Assembly: GCA_017881915.1 (NCBI GenBank)
Contig: JADGQK010000017.1
Span: forward strand, 1-41,553
Length of the DNA stretch: 41,553 bases
Direction of reading: 5' to 3'
Source: Chloroflexota bacterium
GTDB taxonomy: Bacteria > Chloroflexota > Limnocylindria > Limnocylindrales > CSP1-4
The notes beneath the pieces are model-generated. The model was not told the origin of the DNA. It searched no databases and worked only from the letters and a program-made list of their open reading frames with translations. The number at the start of each line of letters is the position of its first letter. Within the stretch, counting starts at the first letter, position 1. Below are positions 23,362 through 31,325 of the stretch, piece after piece. The translations under genes and the position numbers were made by a program.

Positions 23362-24395
23362 CTCGAGCTCCCGGCCGGTGGAGCCGCTTCGCCCGCCGGG
23401 CTGGCCGCTCCGCTGCTCTTCGCCGGCCGGACCCCGAAACCGAGCTTCCCCTCGGCAGTTCGGCGCGCCCGGGCCGCCGCCAGGCGCTTGCGGCCCAGGG
23501 CGATCTCGAACGGCAGGTCGGAAGCCAGCAGTCCGGCATCACCGAGGCGATCGCGGATCGCTTCGCCCGCAGTGCCGTGCAGGAAGACACCCAGGCGGGC
23601 AGCATCGAACGGGGCGAGGTGCTGGGCAAGGAGTGCTCCGATCGTGCCGCTGAGCACGTCGCCGGTCCCGCCGGTCGCCATCGCCGGATTCTCGAAGGGC
23701 GCCCGGGCCAGCCGGCCGTCGGGCGCCGCCACCACCGTTCGGGCGCCCTTCAGCACGACGACCTGGCCCCAGCGCCGCGCGGCGTCGCCCGCGGCCACGG
23801 CCCGGGCCGCGTCGTCGCCGAGCAGATCGCCATCGGCCTCGGCGGCGATCCCACTGGCGGCCCGGAGCCGGGCGAACTCGCCAGTGTGAGGGGTAAGTAC
23901 GCACGGTCGCCGGACGTCCAGCCACCACTCGTCCTCGGCGGCCAGCGAGCGCAGCGCCTCGGCGTCGACGACGGCCGGCGGCGTGCCGTCCTCCTCGACC
24001 GCGAGGAGCCCGCGGATCAGCTCCACGGTCGCGAGGCCGGGCCGGAGACCCGGGCCGACGACGATGGCGTCGTGCTCGTGGTCAAGGATCCGGGCCAGCG
24101 CGTCCTCCGGCTCGATTTCCTCGCGGTCATCCTCGGGCAGGCCCAGCGTGGTCGCCTCGACCACCTTGGCCGCGAACAGCGGCTGGAGCGACTCGGGCAC
24201 GGCCAGGGTCACCAGGCCCGCCCCGGCCCGGCCCGCGGCGATGCACACGAGCAGGGCCGAACCGGCGTAGTCGAGCGAGCCGGCCACGACCAGCAGCCGC
24301 CCGAACGTGCCCTTGTGGCCGCGGACGGGCCGCTCGGGCAGGAGCACCCCGGCCGTGCTGTCGTTGATCTCCTCGACAGGATCGGGCTCAGCCAT
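23358..24395 (-). CDS. nnrD: ADP-dependent NAD(P)H-hydrate dehydratase
   Basis: Repairs hydrated NAD(P)H using ADP. The 345 residues contain the YjeF C-terminal ribokinase-like domain: RPVRGHKGTFGRLLVVAGSLDYAGSALLVCIAAGRAGAGLVTLAVP, DAIVVGPGLRP, VLTPHTGEFARL, VVLKGARTVVAAPDG and NPAMATGGTGDVLSGTIGALLAQ, with the catalytic Asp in GTGDVL. The N-terminal epimerase (NnrE) half usual in bifunctional Nnr is absent. The Ala/Pro/Ser tail (SSGAASPAGEAAPPAGSSS) is low complexity. The chosen ATG (MAEPDPVEE) overlaps the acpS end by eight bases; the track extension upstream is acpS antiphase sequence. Confidence 0.9.
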   Translation of the reverse strand: MAEPDPVEEINDSTAGVLLPERPVRGHKGTFGRLLVVAGSLDYAGSALLVCIAAGRAGAGLVTLAVPESLQPLFAAKVVEATTLGLPEDDREEIEPEDALARILDHEHDAIVVGPGLRPGLATVELIRGLLAVEEDGTPPAVVDAEALRSLAAEDEWWLDVRRPCVLTPHTGEFARLRAASGIAAEADGDLLGDDAARAVAAGDAARRWGQVVVLKGARTVVAAPDGRLARAPFENPAMATGGTGDVLSGTIGALLAQHLAPFDAARLGVFLHGTAGEAIRDRLGDAGLLASDLPFEIALGRKRLAAARARRTAEGKLGFGVRPAKSSGAASPAGEAAPPAGSSS

Positions 24396-24903
24396 TGCGG
24401 GTGTCTGCCTCCTGGAGCTCCCGGAGCCTGTCCAGCCGGGCGAGGATCCGCCGTTCGCGATCGTCGAGGCGGGCCTCGATATCGGGCGGGAAGAGATACC
24501 GGCCGCCCACGGTGCGCACCCCGAACGCGATCGCCACGGCGTATTCCGCCTCATGGCTGATCGAGACTGCGATCCGGCCCATCCCGAGCTGCTCGGCCCG
24601 CAGGGCGGCCCGGTCATGGAGGCGGACCGCCGGGGCACCGGTCGGCAGCCGTTCGATCTCGATCTCCCGCCAGCCAATGCCCCGGACGCCCAGCCCCAGG
24701 ACCTTGCTGACCGCCTCCTTGGCGGCCCAGCGGCCGGCCATCGTCTCCGGCCGGCCTCGGACGTAGGCCTGCTCGGCCGGCGTGAGCACGCGGTTCGAGA
24801 AGCGCTCCCCGAACTTCGCCAGGGCAGCCCGGATCCGGTCGATCCGGATGATGTCGATCCCGAGCTCGGTCGTCCCATCCGGGACCGCCGGGACCATGGC
24901 CAT
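24388..24903 (-). CDS. acpS: Holo-[acyl-carrier-protein] synthase with C-terminal extension
   Basis: Attaches 4'-phosphopantetheine to ACP. The AcpS core is clear: TELGIDIIRIDRIRAAL with the Mg-binding Asp near 17, LTPAEQAYVRGRPETMAGRWAAKEAVSKVLG with Glu near 63, and IAVSISHEAEYAVAIAFG. At 171 residues it is about 40 longer than typical AcpS; the extra piece (GGRYLFPPDIEARLDDRERRILARLDRLRELQEADTRNG) is charged and probably helical. The ATG starts two bases after the glmS stop. The order acpS-nnrD-alr is a widespread bacterial arrangement. Confidence 0.9.
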   Translation of the reverse strand: MAMVPAVPDGTTELGIDIIRIDRIRAALAKFGERFSNRVLTPAEQAYVRGRPETMAGRWAAKEAVSKVLGLGVRGIGWREIEIERLPTGAPAVRLHDRAALRAEQLGMGRIAVSISHEAEYAVAIAFGVRTVGGRYLFPPDIEARLDDRERRILARLDRLRELQEADTRNG

Positions 24904-24905
24904 GA

Positions 24906-26735
24906 CTACTCGACCGTGACCGACTTCGCGAGGTTGCGCGGCTGGTCCACGTCCGTCCCCCGGGCAAGCGCCATGTGGTACGCGAAAAGCTGGAGGGGGA
25001 TGACCGCCAGGATCGGACTGAGTACCTCGTCGGTGGCGGGGACCCAGCAGACCTCGTCGGCGAACCGCTCGATCTGGGGATCGCCTTCCGTCGCGACCGC
25101 GATCACCCGGGCGTCCCGGGCGCGGCCCTCCATCACGTTGCTGATCACCTTGTCGTAGACCGACGAGCGGGTCGCCACCGCGACCAGCGGGCATTCGGCG
25201 TCGAGCAGGGAGATGGGCCCGTGCTTGAGCTCGCCGGCCGCATAGCCCTCGGCATGGACGTAGCTGACTTCCTTGAGCTTGAGTGCCCCCTCGAGCGCGG
25301 CCGGGTAGCCGTAGCCGCGTCCGACGAACATGAACCCGCGCGAATTGACGTACCGCCGGGCGAGGTCCGCCGCGCCGGCCGCCAGGTCGAGCGTCCGCTG
25401 GGCCGCGTCAGGCAGGGCGCGCAGCGCCCGGGCCAGGCTCACCTCGCGCGCGCTCTCCAAGGTTCCGCGCGCCTTGGCGATTGCCGCTGCCAGGATCACC
25501 AGCGTCGTGACCTGGGTCACAAACGTCTTCGACGCCGCAACTGCAACCTCCGGTCCGGCCTGCAGGAAGAGGACAGCGGCCGCCTCGCGCGTGATCGCCG
25601 AGCCGACCGTGTTCGTGACCGCGATCACCGGGCAGCCTCGTTCACGGGCCAGGCGGGTCGGGGCGATCGTGTCGGCCGTCTCGCCCGACTGGGTCACGGC
25701 GATGACCAGCGTCTCCGGGTCGAGCGGTGGCGGGCTGTAGCGGAACTCCGAGCCGACGGTTGCGCGGGCCGGCAGGCCGGTCCATTCCTGGAGCGCGGCC
25801 GCACCGATCAGGGCAGCGTAATAGGCGGTCCCGCAGGCGACCAGCTCGATCCGTCGGATGCCGGCCAGCACGTCGCCCAGGCCGGCTAGCTCTTCCACGA
25901 TGATCCGATCGGCGCGGGTCACCCGGCCGGCGATCGACTGGCGCAGCGCGGCCGGCTGCTCGTGGATCTCCTTCAGCATGAAATGCTCGAAGCCGCCCTT
26001 CTCGGCGGCCGCGGCAGTCCAGGTGATCGTGGTCGTGGGCCGGGTGATCGGCTCCCCGGCGACGTTGCTGATCGTGACCCCCCATGGCCGGAGGTCGGCC
26101 ACATCGCCCTCCTCGAGGAAGATCACCTGGTCCGTGTGGGCCAGGATCGCGGCCACATCGCTGGCCAGGAACGTCTCGCCATCGGCCAGGCCGACGACGA
26201 GGGGCACGTTCTGGCGGGCGCCGACGAGCCGGTCCGGCTCGCCCCGATGCATGACCGCCAGGGCGTAGGCGCCCTCGGTCAGACGGAGGGCCGCCCGGGT
26301 CGCCTCGGCGATGTCTCCGTCGTAGGCCTCCTCGATCAGGTGGGCGATCGCCTCCGTGTCCGTCTCGGAGGTCAGGACATGGCCGCGCTGCTCGAGGCCG
26401 TCGCGCAGCTCCCGGAAGTTCTCGATGATCCCGTTGTGGATCACCGTGATCTCACCGGTGCAGTCCTGGTGGGGATGGGCGTTGAGGTCGTTCGGTCGGC
26501 CGTGGGTGGCCCAGCGGGTGTGGGCCAGGCCGATCGCGGCATGGGGTGTCCGGTCGGCAATCGCCGACTGAAGGTTGGTCAGCTTGCCTGCTCGTTTCTC
26601 GACAAAGAGGCGCCCGCTGTCATCGACCAATGCGATCCCGGCCGAGTCATAGCCGCGGTACTCAAGCCGCTTGAGGCCTTCGATCAGGATCGGGCCGGCC
26701 TCGCGGGGACCCGTGTAGCCGACAATTCCACACAT
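24906..26735 (-). CDS. glmS: Glutamine--fructose-6-phosphate aminotransferase
   Basis: First step of UDP-GlcNAc synthesis: fructose-6-phosphate plus glutamine gives glucosamine-6-phosphate. The 609 residues are the standard length. After Met removal Cys1 is in CGIVGYTGPREAGPILIEGLKRLEYRGYDSAG. The glutaminase domain has THGRPNDLNAHPHQDCTGEITVIHNGIIENF, and two SIS domains follow (ACGTAYYAALIGAAALQEW; VTQSGETADTI). The C-terminal DQPRNLAKSVTVE is diagnostic. I trimmed the track ORF to the ATG giving MCGIVG. It is 58 bp after glmM; that gap is too short for a glmS ribozyme. Confidence 0.97.
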   Translation of the reverse strand: MCGIVGYTGPREAGPILIEGLKRLEYRGYDSAGIALVDDSGRLFVEKRAGKLTNLQSAIADRTPHAAIGLAHTRWATHGRPNDLNAHPHQDCTGEITVIHNGIIENFRELRDGLEQRGHVLTSETDTEAIAHLIEEAYDGDIAEATRAALRLTEGAYALAVMHRGEPDRLVGARQNVPLVVGLADGETFLASDVAAILAHTDQVIFLEEGDVADLRPWGVTISNVAGEPITRPTTTITWTAAAAEKGGFEHFMLKEIHEQPAALRQSIAGRVTRADRIIVEELAGLGDVLAGIRRIELVACGTAYYAALIGAAALQEWTGLPARATVGSEFRYSPPPLDPETLVIAVTQSGETADTIAPTRLARERGCPVIAVTNTVGSAITREAAAVLFLQAGPEVAVAASKTFVTQVTTLVILAAAIAKARGTLESAREVSLARALRALPDAAQRTLDLAAGAADLARRYVNSRGFMFVGRGYGYPAALEGALKLKEVSYVHAEGYAAGELKHGPISLLDAECPLVAVATRSSVYDKVISNVMEGRARDARVIAVATEGDPQIERFADEVCWVPATDEVLSPILAVIPLQLFAYHMALARGTDVDQPRNLAKSVTVE

Positions 26736-26793
26736 GGCTGCTTGGTTCTCCGTCGCGGTATGGCCCCGGTCCCGGACCGACGCCGGAGCCGGG

Positions 26794-28125
26794 CTAGTGT
26801 AGACGCTCTCCGGCGAGGGTCGCGATGGAGTCGGCCAGCTCGCGGACAAGCGCCGCATCGGGACCTTCAACCATCACCCGCAGGGCGGGCTCGGTGCCCG
26901 ATGGTCGGACAAGGATCCGGCCGCCCGACCCGAGGCGCTCGCCCGCCTCGGCGATCGTCCGGCGGAGGACCGGGTCGCCCTCCCACTGGTCCTTGTGACG
27001 AACGCGAACGGCTCGTTGCTCCTGTGGGAACAGGGGAATCTCGGCGGCCAGCTCGTCCACCGCCCGACCGGCCCGGCCCAGCACCCCGAGCAGCTCAAGG
27101 CCGGTCACCAGGCCGTCGCCCGACGAGGCGTGATCGAGGACGATCACGTGGCCGCTCTTCTCGCCGCCCAGGTTGGCGTCGTTTACGAGCATCCCCTCGA
27201 GGATGTACTTGTCACCGACCGGGGTCCGCACAAGCTGGCCGCCGGCGGCTCCAATGGCCACCTCGAGGCCACCATTTGAGAGCACGGTCACGACCACGAT
27301 GCCATTGCGCAGCGCGTTCCGGCGCAGGCGGTCGAGGGCGATCAGCCCGATCAGCTGATCGCCGTCGACGACCAGGCCCTTGCGGTCGACGACGACGAGC
27401 CGGTCGGCATCGCCATCGAGGGCAAAGCCCAGGTCGGCACCGCGGGCGAGGACCGCGCTGGCCAACGCTGCGGGGGCCGTGGCCCCGCATTCGACGTTGA
27501 TGTTCACGCCGTCGGGTTGGTTGTAGATCACGTCGACGGTGGCGCCTGTCGCCGCGAGGATCTCCGGGGCGGCGACGCCGCCGGCTCCGTTGGCGCAATC
27601 AAGGACGATCCGGAGATCCGTCTGGATCGATCGGGCCAGCTCCAGACGGGCGGACCGGTAGCGCTCGAGCAGGGCGGGCGCGTCGACCACCCGGCCGATT
27701 CCGGCATTGCGTGGACCAGCGAGCTCCTCCGTCCGCCAGATCAGGGCCTCGAGGGCATCCTCGCGATCGTCGTCGAGCTTCATCCCCCGCGCGTCGAGGA
27801 CCTTCAGACCGTTGTCCTCGGCCGGGTTGTGCGAGGCCGAGACCATGATCCCGGCGCCGAATTCGCCGCTCCCGGCCAGGAATGCGAGGGCCGGGGTGGG
27901 CAGCATCCCAGCCAGGTGGACATCCGCGCCGATGCTGGCCGCGCCGGCCGCGATCGCGGCGACGAACATGCCACCGGAGCGCCGGGTGTCCTGGCCAACG
28001 ACCAGCGCCCGGCCGGCGCCGAGCAGCTCATGGGCCGTGGCCCGGCCGAGGGCGTAGGCCAGGGTGGGCTTGAGGTCCACGTTGGCGACGCCCCGAATGC
28101 CGTCGGTGCCGAAGAGTCGGGCCAT
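26794..28125 (-). CDS. glmM: Phosphoglucosamine mutase
   Basis: Converts glucosamine-6-phosphate to glucosamine-1-phosphate. The 443 residues begin ARLFGTDGIRGVAN. The phosphoserine loop MVSASHNPAEDNG puts the catalytic Ser near 98; the metal loop is FALDGDADRLV; the sugar loop is GGEKSGHVI; the C-terminal phosphate-binding RPSGTEPALRVMVEG is intact. It follows cdaR by one base, and in other bacteria GlmM is both co-encoded with and inhibits CdaA, so c-di-AMP control of this step is plausible here. Confidence 0.97.
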   Translation of the reverse strand: MARLFGTDGIRGVANVDLKPTLAYALGRATAHELLGAGRALVVGQDTRRSGGMFVAAIAAGAASIGADVHLAGMLPTPALAFLAGSGEFGAGIMVSASHNPAEDNGLKVLDARGMKLDDDREDALEALIWRTEELAGPRNAGIGRVVDAPALLERYRSARLELARSIQTDLRIVLDCANGAGGVAAPEILAATGATVDVIYNQPDGVNINVECGATAPAALASAVLARGADLGFALDGDADRLVVVDRKGLVVDGDQLIGLIALDRLRRNALRNGIVVVTVLSNGGLEVAIGAAGGQLVRTPVGDKYILEGMLVNDANLGGEKSGHVIVLDHASSGDGLVTGLELLGVLGRAGRAVDELAAEIPLFPQEQRAVRVRHKDQWEGDPVLRRTIAEAGERLGSGGRILVRPSGTEPALRVMVEGPDAALVRELADSIATLAGERLH

Positions 28126-28126
28126 C

Positions 28127-29395
28127 CTAGGGGCCAGCCGAGGCGGGCGGGGCCGACGAGGGACTGGGCGAGGCCGGTGCCACCGAAATCGTGACCGAGA
28201 CGGTTGTCGGCGCCAGGCCGATCAGGGTGAGGCTGGCCGGCAGGTTGACGGTGGGGGTCAGGACGTGGATGCCCGGTGCCAGCCCGTCGACATCGACCGT
28301 CACCGAGAACGTCTGACCCTGGATCCCGACCAGGGCGGCCGGCGAGCCGCCCAGCGTGACCAGAACCTGGTCGACCGACAAGCTGTACAGGCGATCGTCG
28401 CGAGCCCCGGACAGGACGATCCCTACCGAAAACGTCTGCGAGGCGGTCACCGGCCTGAGGCGGACCGTGACCGAGACCGTGCCCGAGCCGATCGTGGTGA
28501 TCCCTGCCGGCAGGACCAGGTTGACGACCCGGGTAACGTCGCCGATGGCTCCGGTCAGGTCGACCGTGCCAGTGTCGATCTGGTTCAGCGAGGCCAGCGC
28601 GTCGGCGTCGCCTTCGACGGTCACCGCCGTGGGGTTGACGGTCACGCTGCTGACCTGGAAGCCGCTATTCGGCACGCCGCCGAATTTGGGATTGACCGGC
28701 ACCGTCCGAGTCTGCTGGCTGCCGACCCGGATCTGCACCCGGACGGTCTGTGGGTCGATCTTGACCGGGCTGAGGGCATTGCCCAGCGCGTCCACCGCCA
28801 CGAGCGGGACCTGCTGGTCGACATCGAGGCCGGATGGCTGGATCACGACCCGGGCGATCACCGCCGTTGTCAGGCGGACCACCGAGGCGGGCCCCGAGAC
28901 GCTCACCGAATTGACCGACAGGACGGCTGCCTGGGGCTGCAGACCGGCGGGGACGGTGCCCTTGTCGACCTCGACCGGGACGTTCTTCGAGATCAGCGGA
29001 TCGAGCTGGACCTGGACCAGCTGGGGATCGAAGTCGAGGATCTGGACCCGGGGGTCGGCGGCCTGGACGTGGACCTGGACGGTTGCAAACGCGGTGCCCG
29101 CCTTGGGCGTCGCGGTCGACAGGTCAACCGTGGCGGTGAAGCTCAAGCTGCCGAGCCGGTCGGCCACGTCGGTCGGCGCGAAGTAGCGGATGTTGGTGAC
29201 CTCGCCCAGGTTGCTCAGGAGAACCGCATTCGTGGGCTGGTTGGTCGCGACGATCGGAATCCGGCCTGGCCAGACCTGGGCGTTCTGGGACAGGACGAGG
29301 CCGGCGTACAGGAACGTGGCGAGGACGACCGAGCCCAGCTTGAGCGGCCAGTTCCGGACGATCCGGGCGGCGATCCGGGCAACGTTCTGGCTCAT
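28127..29395 (-). CDS. cdaR: YbbR-domain protein CdaR
   Basis: Membrane-anchored regulator of the diadenylate cyclase CdaA. The 422 residues start with a short basic region and one transmembrane anchor (WPLKLGSVVLATFLYAGLVLSQ), followed by several YbbR beta repeats with the recurring VSVTVRL/VTVDVDGLAPG-type strands, ending in a Ser/Ala/Pro tail (SPSPSSAPPASAGP). The bulk is therefore expected outside the membrane. ATG overlaps the cdaA stop (ATGA). Sequence identity within the family is low, so the call rests mostly on architecture and on cdaA-cdaR-glmM order. Confidence 0.9.
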   Translation of the reverse strand: MSQNVARIAARIVRNWPLKLGSVVLATFLYAGLVLSQNAQVWPGRIPIVATNQPTNAVLLSNLGEVTNIRYFAPTDVADRLGSLSFTATVDLSTATPKAGTAFATVQVHVQAADPRVQILDFDPQLVQVQLDPLISKNVPVEVDKGTVPAGLQPQAAVLSVNSVSVSGPASVVRLTTAVIARVVIQPSGLDVDQQVPLVAVDALGNALSPVKIDPQTVRVQIRVGSQQTRTVPVNPKFGGVPNSGFQVSSVTVNPTAVTVEGDADALASLNQIDTGTVDLTGAIGDVTRVVNLVLPAGITTIGSGTVSVTVRLRPVTASQTFSVGIVLSGARDDRLYSLSVDQVLVTLGGSPAALVGIQGQTFSVTVDVDGLAPGIHVLTPTVNLPASLTLIGLAPTTVSVTISVAPASPSPSSAPPASAGP

Positions 29396-30306
29396 GGGCC
29401 GGGCGGTCCAGCCGGAGGCGGCGGCGGGCCGCCGGGATCATCGGCGACCCGGCGCGGTCGGGTGACCCGGGCGCTCGAGGGACGGAGGCTGCCCGAGGGC
29501 ATGTGGCCGAGCAGCGAACGCCGCCCACCGGACGAATCGAGCAGCTCGATCAGGGCTCGCTCGAGCTGGACCGGGTTCAGGTTGCGCACGATCCGGGCCC
29601 GTTCAACCAGGCTGGTCTGGCCGGTCTCCTCGGACACGACGACGACGACGGCATCGGTCTGCTCGGCGATCCCGACCGCCGCCCGATGGCGGGTCCCGAA
29701 GCGTTCGGCCGGCAGGATCGTGGTCTCGGCCAGGGGCAGCACGGCACCGGCCGCCACGACCGAGTCGCCGCGCACGATCACCGCCCCGTCGTGGAGCGGC
29801 GAGCGGGGCATGAAGATCGTGCGCAGCAGATCCGCGGTCAGGTCAGCGTGGAGCATCACCCCGGTCTCGGCAATCTCGCCGAGGGCAGTCTCGCGCTCGA
29901 TCACGATCAGGGCGCCGTAGTGATCCGCGGCGAGCAGGCCGCAGGCACGGGCCACCTCGGCCGCGACGTGGCCAACGACGCGTCGATCGGCCCCGCTCAG
30001 GAGCCAGGCAAAGGAGCCGACCCGGCCGATCCGGTCGAGGGCCCGACGGAGCTCCGGCTGGAAGACGACGACCAGGGCGAAGACACCGACCAGCGCGCCT
30101 GTCTCGAGGACCTGGCGGAGGAGCCGGAGATCGAAGAAACGAGCAGCGGCATAGACCAGCAGCATCACCGTGACCCCGATCACGAGGCTGACGGCGCGGG
30201 TCCCCCGGATCAGGCTGAACAGGCCGTAGATCAGCAGGGCGGTGATGAGGACATCGACCACCGTGTTGAGCCGGACCTGGTCGAGGATCGACTGGACGAG
30301 CTGCAT
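29392..30306 (-). CDS. cdaA: Diadenylate cyclase CdaA
   Basis: Makes the second messenger c-di-AMP from two ATP at the membrane. The 304 residues have about three N-terminal membrane helices (VVDVLITALLIYGLFSLI, VSLVIGVTVMLLVYAAARF, GALVGVFALVVVFQPEL). The DisA_N catalytic domain has SPLHDGAVIV with DGA at about 173-175 and GTRHRAAVGI at about 204-208. A Pro/Arg-rich tail of about 45 residues (RPRRVADDPGGPPPPPAGPPGP) is not part of the usual fold. A TAGACT hexamer nine bases upstream suggests its own short-leader promoter after the TPR gene. Confidence 0.95.
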   Translation of the reverse strand: MQLVQSILDQVRLNTVVDVLITALLIYGLFSLIRGTRAVSLVIGVTVMLLVYAAARFFDLRLLRQVLETGALVGVFALVVVFQPELRRALDRIGRVGSFAWLLSGADRRVVGHVAAEVARACGLLAADHYGALIVIERETALGEIAETGVMLHADLTADLLRTIFMPRSPLHDGAVIVRGDSVVAAGAVLPLAETTILPAERFGTRHRAAVGIAEQTDAVVVVVSEETGQTSLVERARIVRNLNPVQLERALIELLDSSGGRRSLLGHMPSGSLRPSSARVTRPRRVADDPGGPPPPPAGPPGP

Positions 30307-30315
30307 CGTGCGCCC

Positions 30316-30321
30316 AGTCTA
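30316..30321 (-). promoter_or_regulatory. Candidate -10 of cdaA, nearly leaderless
   Basis: TAGACT-N9-ATG on the minus strand, in the 17-bp gap between the TPR gene and cdaA, predicts a leader of about three bases. No Shine-Dalgarno lies in the gap. It has the same hexamer as the glyQS promoter. Confidence 0.4.
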
Positions 30322-30323
30322 GG

Positions 30324-31325
30324 TCAGGCACACAGTCCGGCGAGCCGGCTGTCGTCGGGCAGGAGGCGGATCGCGGCGGCACACAGCCGATCGCGCACAG
30401 CCGCATCGCCGGACAGCTCGACCAGGCGACCGAGGAGGAGGAGCTTGTCGCCGGCCAGCGATCGCCAGCCGCGGGCGACGTACAGCTCGACGAGGACGAG
30501 GTGGAGATCCGGGTCGTCGGGGGCCAGGCCGAGGGCCGAGTCGGCGGCATCGAGGGCGGCCTCATCGAGGCCGGCGGCGGCGAGCTCGCGACTGACCGCC
30601 ACGATTGCCCGGACCGCGCTCGCCGGATCGCCGGAACCCATCGCGGCTTCGAGCCGGACGCTGACCGCGGCGATGTCGATCGGCACGAGCTCCGGCGGTG
30701 TTGCGCGCCCGGGCGCTGCGGCACCGGCCGGGCCCTCGGCGACAACCTCCCCGGCCCCGTCTTCGGCCGTCTCTCCCGGCGGCGGCCCCCCAGCGGCCGG
30801 CGCGTCGGCCAACCCCGGCAGGACCTGGACCGGTTCCTCGAGGACCCGCAGGGCGCGGGCGAGGGCCGCCTCGGCAGCCCCTCCGGGAGCGTCGCGGACG
30901 AGCTCGGTCAGGTCGGCGAGGTGACGCCGGCGGGCCCTCGACTCCGCCAGCTCGAGGGCACGCCGGGCGGTGTCGCAGGCGTCGGGCAGGCGGCCACCCA
31001 CGGCCTGCACCTCGGCCAGCAGGTCGAGCGCACCAGCCGCCTCGGCCGGGCGGCCGGCCCGGATCAGCGCGTCTGCCCGACCGCCCAGCGCCGACTCGTC
31101 GCGGGGCGCCAGGCCCAGGGCGCCACCATAGGCATCGAGGGCGTCATCAAGCCGGCCAAGGCGGACCAGGACGGTGGCCCGGCTGGTCAGCGGCAGGGCC
31201 CGGTCGGGGGCGACCTCGGCAGCGTCGGCGTAGGCCACCAGGGCCTCATCGAGCCGGCCGTGCAGGGCGGCCACGTGGCCGAGGCGGAGGGCCTCCTTGT
31301 AGCGCTCGTACGGGGCATCGGTCAT
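30324..31325 (-). CDS. Tetratricopeptide-repeat protein
   Basis: 333 residues of helical repeats without a signal peptide or membrane segment. The N-terminal block (from about residue 10) shows TPR pattern units such as GRLDEALVAYADAAEVAPDRALPLTSRATVLVRLGRLDDALDAYGGALGLAPRD. A Pro/Gly/Glu-rich linker (near 175-230) follows, then a second helical block with GLDEAALDAADSALGLAPDDPDLHLVLVELYVARG. Likely a protein-interaction scaffold; the partner is unknown. It overlaps argF by ATGA and precedes cdaA by 17 bases, which makes a link to either a matter of inference only. Confidence 0.8.
   Translation of the reverse strand: MTDAPYERYKEALRLGHVAALHGRLDEALVAYADAAEVAPDRALPLTSRATVLVRLGRLDDALDAYGGALGLAPRDESALGGRADALIRAGRPAEAAGALDLLAEVQAVGGRLPDACDTARRALELAESRARRRHLADLTELVRDAPGGAAEAALARALRVLEEPVQVLPGLADAPAAGGPPPGETAEDGAGEVVAEGPAGAAAPGRATPPELVPIDIAAVSVRLEAAMGSGDPASAVRAIVAVSRELAAAGLDEAALDAADSALGLAPDDPDLHLVLVELYVARGWRSLAGDKLLLLGRLVELSGDAAVRDRLCAAAIRLLPDDSRLAGLCA

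Noticed and set aside
23358-24878. NnrE epimerase domain fused to nnrD
   Set aside because: The extra 161 residues in the track ORF are the acpS gene read out of frame; no epimerase motif is present.
26736-26793. glmS ribozyme upstream of glmS
   Set aside because: The gap between glmM and glmS is only 58 bases, too short for the ribozyme, and the conserved core was not seen.
28064-29920. 618-aa plus-strand ORF over cdaR/cdaA
   Set aside because: Antisense frame of cdaR with repeated D/R/G composition; cdaR and cdaA have clear domain evidence on the other strand.
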